Positions 1 through 12,638 of a stretch of DNA of 64,000 nucleotides are shown piece after piece. The translations under genes and the position numbers were made by a program. The DNA lies in NCBI GenBank assembly GCA_020744225.1, contig JAGMWG010000002.1, positions 992,001 to 1,056,000 of the forward strand, in the 5' to 3' direction. A model generated the notes under the pieces. The model was not told the DNA's origin, did no database searches, and saw nothing but the letters and a program-made list of their open reading frames with translations. How positions within the stretch are numbered: the first letter of the stretch is position 1; each line of letters starts with the position of its first letter. The DNA is from Paraphoma chrysanthemicola (lineage: Eukaryota > Ascomycota > Dothideomycetes > Pleosporales > Phaeosphaeriaceae).

Positions 1-1735
1 CGATCTCTGGGGCAGCAGCAGGCTGGGCCACAGGAGCCTCTGCGGGCACTGGCGTCACATGGTCGCGGTTATTACACCACCGCGCCCGCGCCACAGCCCA
101 CGGCTCGCCCTTGATCATCTCAAAGTGCTCCGGGTGCTGGTCGAAGTAGCACATGGCATCGTGCTTATTATCCAAAAACAATTGATAGGCTTCAGGACCG
201 CATTGCTGATACAGAGCCACGAGACCATACTGTGCAACTTTGAGCTCATCATTGTAATGCGCGTTGCCAAGACGACGATAGCCCTCACCGAAGTAGTCGG
301 TGCCCAGCTCGCACTCCCGGCTGGCGTCTTTCACGTAGTGCTTCGTCGTTGGGACTGGGCCGCGCTTCTGGAGCAAAAGTGCGGTTTGTACATGATGGTG
401 GTGGAGCAACGAAGGCGACTTGACGGGAATATTGGTATGTGTTCCATCGGCCTTCATGAATCCATTGTACTTTACGTCGTACTCAGGATCATCGTCATGT
501 GTCGGCATCGGCAGGATCTCGATGTATTTGGGCATCCGGGCTAGACGCGCTGCGCGAGCTTTCTCACGCTTCTTCTGCCGGATTGTCGCGACCACGGAGT
601 TCAAAACTTGCTGTAACTGATACCGATACCCCGTGGAGAAGTAGTCTTCGCCATCCAGATGGTCAACGACCCGACCGCGAGGCGGGGACTTCTTCTGTAC
701 GCGCTCCCACTTCGTCTCGAGTCGGCGCGCCAGGATGGTCTGGACTGTGTGGTTGTAGTGCATATCGAGTGCGCGGAGGTAATGCTGTTCCTTGCCGCGT
801 ATGTTGACGGCGATATACTGAACTTTGGCCATGTCGATGGCATAGGGTAAGCCGCGGACGTGAGTTTCGTCGTTCGGGTCCGCGAAGACGGCAATGTCGA
901 TGTGCGTAGGACGATTGCGACGATTAGGGCGAATGTATGCTTCCTCCTCATATGGTGCGGGAGAAGTGACTTGCGGCATACAATTCGCGAAGCCCGGAGG
1001 TGGGATATTGTGCGCTAGGAGTTCGTGGCAGTCAACTTGTATAGCCATGGAGTGCGCGAGGGTAGGTCCAAATGCGTCCATGACGGCCGTGATGAGCCCG
1101 GCATGCTTGGCCAGGATGCTATCGTGAGTATGACACTTCGTCGCAGCGGGTGTGATCAAGGCCGCCTTGACCGCAGAGTCCCAATGCGAATAGTTCGTAA
1201 GACGAAGCTGGCCCTTTCGCACTGGACCATCGCGAAGACGCTACGTCACCATCTGCTTCAATGAGCCCAGAGACATGTGCGCCATTTTTCCATCGACCAT
1301 CTTCGGCTCGATGCCAAAGTCTAGTCGGCACGGTATGCCCATTGAGCGCGGGATGATCTTGTATGCCAACTCATCGAGATGAATCTCGACGGCTAGACTA
1401 TGCTCAAGCACGCCGCGGAGGTCAAGTGTCTGCTCGTACTCGCCGTCTAAGTACCAGCCAAGCAGCTTGAGGCGGCGGCGCGATGGGTATGCGCCCACGG
1501 CGATGCGGGCTGCAGAGGGGAATATCGTACGCTTGTGCACGAGGTGGGTGAACTTGGACATGGAGGAGGTGGAATCGCTCGAGGCCTTGGCGGTGGGCAT
1601 TGAGGTGATGGTCCTGATGTCGAAATCAAGACGGAGAACGAGTGCGGTTGTAGCAGCGGCAGCGGCGAGGACGATGCCGGTAGTGAGCATCTTGGGGTGG
1701 GTGAAGAGGCCGAAAGAAGAAGATGAGGAAGACAT
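1..1735 (-). CDS. Hypothetical membrane-anchored protein, partial, with an in-frame TAG
   Basis: I do not recognise the family. The ATG at 1735 opens a frame that stays in one register to the window edge, interrupted only by a TAG at 1241-1243 (codon 165). After a Ser-rich start, residues 16-36 form a hydrophobic segment (LTTGIVLAAAAATTALVLRL) that looks like a signal anchor. The rest is soluble, with basic stretches such as RQKKREKARAARLARM and an Ala/Pro-rich tail. The frame continues for more than 400 codons beyond the TAG, with coding-like composition, so the stop is either a mutation (CAG to TAG is possible) or is removed by a very short 42-nt GTGACG...GGCCAG intron, which would keep the frame. 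The C-terminus lies outside the window. Confidence 0.55.
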
Positions 1736-3026
1736 TGCTGATGTGGTTATTGGTGTCGACGAGAGTTAAGGGACAGGACATCAGTGAAGTGGTTGGTTGT
1801 GATCGCAATTGAGGTTGCTGCCGTTGAAGGGTGTGCTGTTGAGCTTAGAAGCTTATGAGCAAGATATCGATGTGCTCGTTTACAAGGTCGCGGTTGGTCG
1901 CCTGGCGGTTGACGTTCTGCGCGGTTGTAAATCGTTGTGCTCGGATATAGACAATAGAGTTGGAGATCGTGGGTAGAAAGTAGTCAAAAGTCTCAGGATG
2001 GCTCAATCGACGGTCGTTGGCCTGTCGGCAATGTGCTCAATTCCAAGTCGAGAGTTGACAGGCGCAAATGTGTGTAGCTCTACCAGAGAGCGTGGGCAGC
2101 GGCGCTTTTGGACCGAGTGAGCACGGGCCTTGCGTGAATGGTATGGCGTCACGGGACGAGGTGCGGACAGGGGTACGGGGGCGCAAACTTGCAGAGCAAG
2201 TGCTTCTAGGGAATGAAACCTCGATGGAGTGAAAGATGAAGATATTGGAAATTGCCGGATGAGTGGACTTTTAGACGGAAACGAGAGGCGGCATTGTGGA
2301 CAGACAGTGTGGACTGTTCACGACCGAAGTGGGAGACTTCGGTCAGTGCACATTGTACAGGCATCTTCGGCTGGAGGGGAGACTGAGAAGATGAGGTGTA
2401 GGAGACGCAGCGTATTGCATTGCGAGCTCGAATCGTGGAGGGTATACAGATGATCACAACACCTCTTTTATGGCTCAAAGTTCTAGATTCAGTTCAATAT
2501 ATGCAAGAAGTTTGTCCTATGCAGGACTGATATATTGGCGCACATCCACAAGATATAGCTACAGTACGACTGTTGTTTGCGATTGCGTGTCGACATGAGC
2601 AAGCCAAATCTCCTTCCCCAACCCAAACAAATCCCTCCTTGTACTAATAGACGGTCGCACTACTTAAAAGGCATAAACTTGATGTGTATATATCCGAAGC
2701 GCAGATGAAACAACAGGGGGTATCAAGTGCCGTAGCAGTGTGCAAAGCTCAATAAATGCTTCAAAGAAGATGTGTCAGTACACCAGATTCACATGGTAGC
2801 TGTAGTACTACAGACTTCTGCTCGTCAAATGAAGCATTGCTGACTACTGCATACTTTTCCAGATCTTACAGTTCAGTCGATAGCAATGTGAAGTCTGTAA
2901 TGTTGTATCAAACAGTGCATGTGGGTTCAACACAACAACCTCACTAGGTGTGTGGCTGAAATATTCGTTCTGAGTCCTCATAGCTCAGAATATGTCTGGG
3001 TCAGTCCAGGGAGACGTCGCCATGTC
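1736..3026. other. Intergenic region between two minus-strand genes
   Basis: This stretch holds the promoter of the partial gene to its left and the 3' region of the next minus-strand gene. I see no conserved reading frame, RNA gene or repeat in it; the short frames present have no coding features. Confidence 0.5.
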
Positions 3027-5546
3027 TTAAACCGGATCTTGAACCGGCTTCAGAGGCGTGTGCACCGAGCGATCACAGAACTGAACTCGACCTTGGGCGT
3101 TCATTGTACCGATTTGATACTCGACATTAGGTTGTGGTGTATGCTTCTGTTGCGACTTCGAAGTCGGGTTGAAGAGAGGCGGAGAAGGGACAATGTTCAA
3201 GGTGCGTCCTTCGTAGAGTGAGCGACGAGGTAGGCATTCTGCACATACTTTGGTTAGCCTCAAGTCAAAAGCTAAGGATGCTCGGAAAACTTACGGGCAA
3301 CTTCGACCCTCATGTCTGGAACATTCGGGTTACGAGTTCTCGGATTGGAAAATTCCTCCTTGTCCTTCTCGAGGTTGTACTGCGTCAACATCCCCGCTAC
3401 TTCGTGGCGCTGCGCAAAGGCAGGCTTCTCGATCCCAGCCGCGTCCCAATCGGGTGTCGAGCGCGCAAATGCATGCTGGCCACGATAGCCAGGGAGTTCG
3501 GCGCCGTGAGCGTGATGAGGGATGTCCCATGCAACACGGAGGTTGTTGAAACGGCGGCGGTCGATGTGCTTGCCCGCTTTGACTGCGGCAAGTTTCGTGT
3601 TGGGAAGCTTCTTGGTATAGTCAAGAGGCTTTTCTGTGGTCTGAAATGACTTCTGGATGATCGGTCTAGGGCCGAACATATTGTCTTCTGTGTTGATGCC
3701 AATGAAGCCGAGATTACCAATCAACGAGTCGATGCGACGTGTTGGCTCGTCCTGACTGCAGTTTCCAACTTCTCCGCCTTCCAGATCTTTGCGTGCCTTG
3801 TTTACTTCAGGATGAAGTTCTTCCAAGGACGTTTGCGAATCGCGCTTGACCTTGCTTCCACCGCCTTCCGATTCTGAAGACGTAGAATCGGAGTCAGAAG
3901 AAAGACTGATGTCGCTGAGGCCGCTCATGTTGGTGAAAAATCCTTCTGAGCGCTCATCAGGGTATCCATCATCGAGAGGAAGGACGACTGTCTTGGTAAT
4001 TCCATCGAAATTCCAATCGATCAAGTGCTCTTCCTTCGGACCCCAAGGATAGTCAGGGTAAAGATACTCGGTGCGCCAAGGATATTCTTCTGCCTTCCCA
4101 ACCTCGTCGGAGATGTCGCAAAGCTCAATGGGAACGCACTTTCTACCTCCGATGGTGCTTGAAGTGATGTGAACGAGGCCAGATGCATCGGTATTTGAGG
4201 CCCAGGTTGTAATCGACTCGCGCTTGTGCTCATTACAAAGTACGCCAATGACTTCCGGCTTCATAACAGTAGTCCTCATTGACATCTTCGCTGTAATGGC
4301 TAATCAAGTCAGAAATGTGCTCCTTCTTGAAGTCGGCTCCGGCTGTCGCGGCTTGCATTGCTTTCATCATCTCGGCGACGCGAAGAATCTTTACAGCTTC
4401 TAGGGTCGATAGAGTTGTGATTCGTGCGGCTTGTAAAACGTCGAGTGGAATGTCGCGAATGGCCTTGTTCTTCTTCAAAGTTCCGCCGACTTTGCATAGT
4501 AGTGGCTCGATCTTGACGCGGAGGAGACGCTTACGCTCGCTGATCTGAGCGGAAAGGTATTCCTGCTTGATCATCGCAAATGACTCTGCAGCTGCCTCGG
4601 TACGCATTTCATGTAGTCGCTGAAGGTGGGGACCAGTCTTGGTTGAACACATCTCGTCCCAGACGTTGCGCACAAACGTCTCATGCGTGAAGATATCTTC
4701 AGACACATCTTCTGTTAACTGCTGGATGAAGTCAAGGCGCTCGCGCTGAACCACATGATCCTTGTTCCAAACTGATATGAGGGGAAAGTCGGGGTTCTCA
4801 CGCCGCTTGTGACAGAAGAGAGCGAAATTCTGCTCTTCGTTGCCGGTCTTAATATTGAAAACATCATGTAGAACCATCCCAGGCTGACCTCGACGTGAAG
4901 CTAGCCGCTCAATGGAGGACGGCGAGTAGCAGGAACGGAAAGGAGACTGGCGCTGATGGAACTGCCCTGCTGGCTGAATCAGGCTTAGACCAATCGCGTG
5001 ATGCAGTTCTTCTTTGATCTTCTGTATGACGCCGATGGTACATGCGTCTTTGCTGCTGACTAGCTGGTCGATGATCAGGCCGCGTGTTGTGAGGTCAGTG
5101 CTTCCAACCTCAGAGAGTAGGTCGGAAGTAAGTGGTAGAGATCGGAGTAAGGCTGTGCTGGATAGGTGCCCATCTGCAAAATTCCATGTTAGTAGGAGTA
5201 TCGAACTGTACAGAAGAAGAATTTGTTTACCTTGAATGCGCTTTTCATTGATAACTCCGACATCAAACTTGAAAGGCGGACTATCTGGCTTGCGAAGCGC
5301 AGGTGCTAGCCACGCCAAGCTGAGGCCTCGGACCTTGGAGAGAAATGACTTGCGCGCGCACATGTTGCTAGCGATGGACAAGTCCCTCAATTGACGTATG
5401 GAAGAGGTCCGCGGGGTCTCGTCAGCACTGCGAGGAACAGTATGGGTGAGCCCATTGACAAGCTGGAAGGTCGCCCGAGTGGTCGATGTGGAAGGGATTA
5501 TCGGCAAGGGACACAGGCCATGGGTAGAGAACCCGACTCGAGCCAT
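3027..5546 (-). CDS. Hypothetical protein, two introns and an apparent frameshift
   Basis: No known domain is recognised. The first part runs from the ATG at 5546 and contains a 57-nt intron (5231-5175, GTAAAC...CTAAC...TTTGCAG) whose length is a multiple of three. The middle part, rich in charged helical sequence (for example residues near KRRENPDFPLISVWNKD), runs to a TAA at 4235-4233, yet equally coding-like sequence continues one base out of register downstream (Ser/Asp/Glu-rich SSDSDSTSSESEGGG). A second intron (3288 region, GTAAGT...GGCTAAC...GTGCAG) joins this to a last exon ending at 3027. I find no good splice pair that links the two registers at 4233-4290, so a one-base indel or a +1 shift at TTG-T-AAT is inferred. 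The alternative is two overlapping same-strand genes, which is less likely in a fungus. Confidence 0.55.
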
Positions 5547-8023
5547 AGTGGCAAGAGCTATAGAGGAAGCTTTGTAGATCGTGGTGCCTGTTTGCGAGTG
5601 CGGGTCGAGGGCATATGTTGAGGCAGTGGATGGAGATCGCAGTGCGAAGCAGGGAGGGCATCATAATGTAGTTTATAACGCTAGCATAGATAGGAAGTAA
5701 GAGTACCCTGGATTGTGAATGTTTAGTGGGGAGCCCAACCGTGGTTCTCGTCGTGAATGCGGGTCCAGGGTCTACTGAGCTTGATCCCAACCGGATCAAG
5801 ATGTGAGCATTCAAGCAAAATCATTTTGCAATCTCACAAGATTTACACGGCGACAAAAAAACCACAGCAGCCTGACTACATCTCCTTTGGCGCCAATACC
5901 AAATCAAAAGATCGTGGCTGGAGGGATCAAACAGCATTCGAGGGCTTTACATTGTCGCTCCATACGTTGGATGGTATACGTTTGACAGCCTCCGAACGAC
6001 ATATACCGAGGCCAGAGTGTAGCAACAATGTTTTTGTTCATTCTGTAGGGAACAATATTGGCAGACACGCGGGAATATCAATTTTCTTAACTAAGATGCA
6101 TAGAGATATCAAAAGGGAGCCATAAGCGACACTAGTGATGGGATTGGACGTTAAGGATCACAGAACAAGAACAGGGGGAATTCGCGATTTACGTGGAAGA
6201 CACCCGGATACCACAACGCAAGCGCAAGCTTACCGATATCATGATTTCTAGAGAATGGGTTTAATGCGCTGGGATATAATGCTGGTGTCGACCATACCGC
6301 GCCACAAAGAAGCGGAATGCACATAGCCGTTGCTGGAAGCGGCAGTGGGTGAACTAGCTCCAGGTATCGTTCCAACGGACATTATGATTGGCACTTTGCT
6401 CGAGGTGTAGGAAGACTGCACTCCTCTACATTAAGAAATGTTAGGCCTTGGTCCAGTCTGAACGTAATTACAAGTAGGTAAATTTGGGGGCACGTGACTC
6501 TATATGCTCGGCCACGGTCGCTCCGCCAAGGAGAAATGTGCAACCCAAAAGATCTTTCAGGATTATTTAGGATCAATTGTTTGGTATTGTTTGAGATTCA
6601 GTTTATGGCAGAAGGTTGCACAAGGGAATACGAGGTTCTGGAGGTGGAAGGACGGGCTGGTTACATCAGCAGACTCTTGGCGTCCTATCGGCGTCCAAAT
6701 TGTTTGGGAGCATTCTCCGTCGTCACGCCCGCACTCCTTAGCTCATTCCCAGTACACCTCTTGTTGCACTTGCGATGTGACACACCACACGCGCCGTGTT
6801 TCCTGGCCCAGATTGAGACGGCAATAATGACACCTCTGTTGGTCAACCTAAACCTGCGGCAGGACCGAGCCAAGTGAGGCAACATGGCGCGGGTGGACGC
6901 TGCGAACACGATCTCACTGGCTTGCACCCTGGGACGATCACCACCCATAAAATCAACCAAGAGCCTAGAACACAGGCCTAGTGGACTATGTGGCTCGCTC
7001 TCCATACCCCCGCATCCCCACGCTCAGTCGTCGCGGGTGCGGAGACCCCTCACCGTTCGCTGCGCCTGTCAGGCATTTTGGCGTGGAGGCTCTGTGGCTG
7101 TCGCATACGCTGCGCAACATCAGCTCATACGCCGATCGATACCAGGAACGATCCCCCTGCCGCCACAAGCTTCGATGGCCCGCGCATGACGTTGCCATCT
7201 TATGAGGCATTCCTCGATCGATCCGCACAGCTTCAAGCATGATGGGGCGCGTCCAACTCTGGTAAGAATACTCAGGGTCCAATTGCGTGGGTATATTGTT
7301 TAATTCGACCTCATCTCTTTCTTGACTACACCTTTGCCGACCAATTCTCGTGGGATATCGTTGATTCAAATCGAATTCTGCTATAATGTCGACACCAGGC
7401 CTCACAACGCCAGCTTTTGCGAAGCGGAATGACATCATCTAGCATGAGAGTCCTTCAGTGGCCATGACATTACTGTACGCGCTGCGTGGCTGCTCGGATG
7501 GCCCGACAATTTCGTCACACTCTGATGGTCTAGACGTTAAGATACCTTTCCAGCCTAGGCACCTGGCCGCGTCTTCCGTGTAGGTCGACCGCAGAACCAC
7601 CGGTGCAAGCTGTGATACGAAGTACTGCCCCCACGATGCGGGTAGACCACCCGTGAAGGCAGTGATGAAAGATCTGCGTCAGGGAAGTTGAGAATGGAGA
7701 ACCACTACTTATTCCAGACTAACCCCCCGATCGTGCGTTTATCGCATCCAGCTTAATTACTACCTTCAGCCTTGTACTTGAATCTTTCACACTGCAGGCG
7801 TCGTTCCCCGTCATCATCATCGCCCCTATAGCTGTTCTCTTCGACGTTCATCGCCACTGCTTCCTCTCCAACACGCTCGCGTATATGTACGCGATTCGTT
7901 TGCCAGTCTCAGTCCGTCAATACCGTCGCCTCTCTCGGCCTCTGTGGCACAGGGTAAGTACCTCGAAGTCTACGCACAAGTGCAGTCCTAATTCCACCCG
8001 ACATAGCCACCTTCGAAAGCACC
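5547..8023. other. Intergenic region with 5' UTR intron at its right end
   Basis: About 2.3 kb without a supported gene between divergent neighbours. Near the right end a 5' UTR intron is visible (7954-8006, GTAAGT...CCTAAT...CATAG), 17 bases before the ATG at 8024. CT-rich sequence around 7850 fits a fungal core promoter. Nothing else is supported. Confidence 0.45.
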
Positions 8024-9014
8024 ATGGCCGACAGCGGAGAATCCTCAAAAATTCCTACAACCTTTCGCAACAACGATGCCTCGTCTCAAGCTCTAGGACT
8101 TGAAGTTTCCCTCGACGTAGCGAACATTATCCGCCTCGACCGCACCACACTAGCTTCACAACTTGCTCTCTCATCGACCGAAACAGCTAGCGCGATGACA
8201 TCCCCTACGGACGACGAGTCCGCCATGACTAAGCCTACATCGACCAGCACAAGCCATCCGAAGGTCTGGTCGGCTCCAAAATGGAAGGGCAAGCAGAGGA
8301 CTGATTATGCATCTTCTCTTGAAGGCACACATGGTTCAGCATCAGAGACAGAGGCCATGCGCAGGTTTCTTTGCAAGACCAACCTTACTGCTGTAGGCGA
8401 CTGGGCTACGGCAGAGCTGCACTCTACACGACTGCTGAGAGGTTCAGCGAGGGTGAAGGATCGTGACCATAAACGCCAACGCTCTAAAGTCAAAAAATCG
8501 ATGTTCCTCCTTGCCCAGAGCCCTGACGCGGCCGGCGATGGCCCGGAGCGAGATAAGCTATTGACTTTGACGCTGCCGACCTATGGCGGAACCCGTGAGT
8601 CGTGAATCCCTGATGACCGGCGCAAGTACTCACATACACTGTGTAGTGGTTCAAAGCTCTACTGATGCTCTTGATCGACCGCGCATCGATGGAACACCGT
8701 GCTTGTCCGAAGAAGGACGCCACACTTCCGTACACGTGAAAACATTGTCCCAAGTTCGCAAGTATATCATCTTCGGGCTCATCACTCTCATGGGCTGCAC
8801 GGCTATCACGGCTGGCTATGCCATTCACCTTACGGGCAGAACGCGCTTGTCTTGTACCAGGTGTATCATCTTCGCCGCCACAGTTGTACTGGCATCGCTC
8901 ACCATTCCTGCAATGCTCATTGCAAGGCGTGCCATGTCTGAAGCCTTGCTGACAGGACTCTTGGAACTCGTCTTTGGTTTCGCCCTAGTGGCGGAGCTCA
9001 AAGATTTCGTGTAA
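8024..9014 (+). CDS. Hypothetical membrane protein, two exons
   Basis: This is predicted to be 312 residues. Exon 1 (8024-8594) encodes a Ser/Thr-rich soluble region with basic stretches (KDRDHKRQRSKVKKS). A 52-nt intron (8595-8646, GTGAGT...GTGTAG) joins it in frame to exon 2, which encodes hydrophobic segments (YIIFGLITLMGCTAITAGYA, IIFAATVVLASLTIPAMLIA, and a weaker one near LLTGLLELVFGFALVA) and ends at 9014. The predicted topology is a cytosolic or lumenal N-terminal domain followed by two or three membrane spans. A 5' UTR intron lies just upstream. I recognise no family; lineage-specific proteins of this shape are common in filamentous fungi. Confidence 0.65.
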
Positions 9015-12012
9015 TCTCTTTCTGTGATATGAGACCAAAATATTCGCATGCTCTCTTTCGTGACCTCGGGGTTGTCGCACTTTCAATGATAAGTCTGGAT
9101 CTTGCATGTTCGCTTAACGGTGTTGGCTTGGAGGACTCATCCCAGACAGATGCGCAGTGGTGAAAATCTCCCCGTGTGCGCAAAGTTTTCTCCATTGTGC
9201 TCTCGCACCCTCAGTGCGGCACCGCACAGTCAGCAAAATCCGTTAAGTAAGCGATGTACACGTCTACCTCGTGATTGCTGGGACAGTCAGACGACGCTAC
9301 TCCAGGCAACTCTGCAGTAGGGTTATATGTCAGGCCATGGTGCTGCTTGGCGAATTTGCCACTTCATGAACACACATCAACAGCGCTTATCTGAGCAGCT
9401 GCCTGAGTGCGGAGGTGACTGCTTGTAGGAGTGTCTGCCTCAGTCAGCAGTCGGACAGCGGAATGAGCCACACGACACAAAGGTGGCAGTGCTCCTCGTA
9501 TTTTCGGCAAGCCGACATTGTCAGCATTTCGGCTAGCCGTCCATTTACATGAACACGATAGCCGCCCGACAACGCCAATTTTCTGCACATCCAAGTGAGA
9601 CATTACTTGATAATCAGTTTGAGAAATTTTCAAAATGTTTCAGGGTGATGCACTTCATCGGTACGATCGATACGGCTCGCAGTGCGACTTGCTGAACGTT
9701 TCCAAAAGAGTAAATGGTCGCAACTGGACAAATGAACTTATGACGTCGTCCAACGATTGGCTCAACAGTGAAGTTGCTCTTTTAGGTCTCCGCGTAGAAC
9801 GCGACCCCGGGACGACACAAGGGTCATCCCCGATCTTGACACCGTCATGGTCGATATCTGAATCGACCTTGCTAGCATTTGTGAAAGTGTCGATACTTTG
9901 CGCGAGCCGACGGCGGTCGTTACGCAGCTATCTCAAATATTTGACAGCAGCATTCCCTGGCCAACGAATGAGGCGGACTTGTTTTGTGACACCATAAGCG
10001 CGGCCGTCAGGAACATCAGGGGTCAACACGCGCATCTCGAGTTTGCGCAACGTCGATAATGCGTAGCGCCTTCGGCTGATTTCTTGAAGAATCTGACCTT
10101 CCAGATAGCACCGACCGCAAATCATTGTGCTAACAACGTGCTTACGCTACATGCACTCACATGCGAGCAAGAGCAGTTTCGGATAGGTCACGCAGGCTTG
10201 CGTGCCTGCATGCCCCAGTATGCATAGCAAGTGGGGAAGTCATAGGCCGCTGAGATAGCATCGTCATCAAGACGTTGCCAACAGATTGCGTTGCCTTCCC
10301 CGTGCACCAAAAGTGTCAAACGTCGCAACGGGTTAGACCGCAGCCGCTGCGCTAGCCGCGCTAGCATTCACGAACCGCACAACGAGACAAGGCAACGGGT
10401 CTAAGCTCATGCATTAGCTCAACAGTTTCCGAGAGGCATACTAGTCCGTGCGAAAAAAAAAGTAGTCATACTTGCTTGCAATGTACGCGAATGTTGATGA
10501 CAGGGTTCACCTGGGCAGGCTCGAACAACTTAGCATTCGCTCCACTAGTGGCCATTCGAAAGACGACACACCCGGTTGCTGGGTTCAAATGCTCTAGCGA
10601 GCGAAGCGCTGAACGCATGGCGCTGCGTGACTACAACCTCACGACGAAACGTTGCCCAGCTGTTGACAGAACATCAAGCAGAAATGTTCGTGGCTGTGCA
10701 GTTCAAGGCAAACCATGGTAACTATCACGTTCTCCAAGCCTATCGCGTGAGGCGGTATGCTTAATGCTAGCTAAGAGGCCAAAAAGCTCGCTCTGTTCCG
10801 TCTGCGCGTAGCGTCGTAGCTAGTGTGCCTTGTAAGGCGGGATCCTAAGATGCATTGGGCTTCATAGCGGATCTGGCATTCGTCAGGGCTTAGGCAAGGT
10901 GAAGCAGCGTCAACCATCATGTTCTCGTCTCACTGCGGCAGATGTGGCGTGGGCCAGCTGCGTAATCAAACCATTCGCCAGATGCAAGGTCTCAATGCGG
11001 ACGTGGCCGAACACAATGGAACAATGGAAAAAGCAACGACTAGTTACCGTTAATAATTATGGAGCGCAAGCGCGGCCGTGCTTAACACTGCTCCGAGCGT
11101 TCAAGATCGACGGTGTGGTATTGGTGGTGATGGTTACTCCTCCTTCCCCTCATCTCAGCGGTGCATGCGTTGGCGCAGGCTCAGAGCACTGATCGCGGAT
11201 TTCAAGACAGTGAAAAAATTTGCATTGCAAATCTCACAATGCAGGCACAGGGCGGACCAACGACAGCTGACTTGACGCGTGCTGCGGGCCTCGATGCAGG
11301 TCCTGCCAGCGTTCGCAACCGCGACAGGCTGGGGCGGCCAGCTGCAGCGGTCCTGGCCCACTGGTTCCATGCTCCACACGACGCATGCGTAATCGAGCAG
11401 CGAGGAAGCTCGTGCTTTTGTCGCATCGCGACCCTCGATGCAGGTGTGTAATGTTCTGGCCGTGTTGCATTTTCCGGTCAAGTCATGAAACGCGACCACA
11501 TTCGCCTGCAGCAGACAGCTCGGAACGTCCAAGAAATCAGCCGAGCTATCCGCTCAACGTCTGAACATTCGCCAAACGTTGTTTTCTCCGCGCGTTCCTC
11601 GCCTGTAACAGCTCGCTCGGTGCTATTTAGTTGCGCCAAGGGCACGACAGTTACACAGATTTCCTTTCTTGGTTACATCTCACCCTCCAAGAGCTGCTAA
11701 GATGCCGCTAGCAGCCGGATCGAAATTGACCTGGTAGGAGTCTTGTACAGGCCCCTGCCTGACGTCCTGAGGCTCCGCGACGACGTCGTCCAGGAGGGGA
11801 TGCGTTGTCAACTCATAAAGGCGCCATGGACGCGTGTGTGCAATTTCGCATCTGCTTAGATGCATACCTCAAGTCTGCTGAGTTGACCAGTAAATCACCA
11901 TACCGAGCACCGTCACCTTGCTTGTCAAGAAGCTCCACACCTTGAACATCCCACTCCAGATCAGACAGCCATACTGCAGGACCTCCCCACGGTCAAGTAG
12001 AACAGAAGAGTG
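9015..12012. other. Long gene-poor intergenic region
   Basis: Three kilobases without a supported gene. A minus-strand frame from 10125 to 9655 is open except for one TAG at 9930-9928 and has some coding-like sequence (RNDRRRLAQSIDTF), so it may be a gene remnant. Short inexact repeats occur near 10325-10405 (GCAACGGGT twice) and near 11290 and 11432 (CTCGATGCAGGT twice). No tRNA or complete transposon was recognised. Confidence 0.35.
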
Positions 12013-12020
12013 TATAAAAG
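12013..12020 (+). promoter_or_regulatory. TATA box of the 92-residue protein gene
   Basis: TATAAAAG lies 159 bases before the ATG at 12179 and is followed by a CT-rich tract (CTCTCTCTCTTCCACCTCCC), a usual arrangement at ascomycete transcription starts. Confidence 0.5.
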
Positions 12021-12178
12021 CACGCCGATCGCCTCTCTCTCTCTTCCACCTCCCAGCGTGCTCCCGGTCCAACCAGCATCTGTCACGGTCTGCACATTCT
12101 ACCAACACCGCCCATCGCCGCCCAACGCTTCTGATATTCACGCCCAAAACGCCCACACGATCCTCGCCACATCCAACC

Positions 12179-12638
12179 ATGTCCCGCAGCGGTACGTCAG
12201 CCCAAACCCGTTTTCGTGTCCGAATCTCTGTTCAGGCGCCTCTTTTGGGATGGTCGCACGGGCATTTGCTCGCTTAGTGACCAATCCAACGCAGCTGTAC
12301 CTGGACCCTCCCAGCCCACGCTCCCATCAACCCCACTCATCCCATGGTGCTCCCGCTGACCCACCCATTTAGCCCCTCAATCCCTCCTCCCCGATCTGCC
12401 GCCTCGAAACTCACTGGCTTACATCGGCATCCCCGACGAACAGGATGAGCTCGCCATCCTATTCCGACAAGGCTCACAACCGCAAGGTGTGATGACGGAG
12501 TCAGAGATACTGTCATCTACATACTGCGACAGTATCTCGTCCGAAGAAACATATACGCCAGCGCCATCAACACCTGCGCAGCTCGGTGTTGCGACGTTCG
12601 CACACGATCTGCTGTGCATGGGTGCGCAGTTCCACTAA
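12179..12638 (+). CDS. Small hypothetical protein (92 aa), two exons
   Basis: The gene is found from splice signals rather than from a long frame. The first exon is only 13 bases (ATG TCC CGC AGC G), followed by GTACGT at 12192. The intron of 181 nt ends with CCATTTAG at 12372, and the second exon (12373-12638) then reads in frame to TAA. The protein begins MSRSAPQSLLPDLPPRN and is Ser/Thr/Pro-rich and acidic (PDEQDELAIL, MTESEILSS), without signal peptide, membrane span or recognised domain. A TATA box and a CT-rich leader stand upstream. The intron is long for this locus, where most are about 50 nt, so a second exon choice cannot be excluded. Confidence 0.5.

Noticed and set aside
59..544. 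Plus-strand frame of 161 codons
   Set aside because: It is antisense to the minus-strand gene at 1-1735, whose frame is open over the same region with better composition.
9635..9997. Plus-strand frame of 120 codons
   Set aside because: No signal, domain or splice context, and the opposite strand looks more coding-like.
10575..10605. tRNA-like T-loop (GGTTCAAAT)
   Set aside because: The flanking bases cannot form the 5-bp T stem and no acceptor or anticodon arm is found at the right distance.
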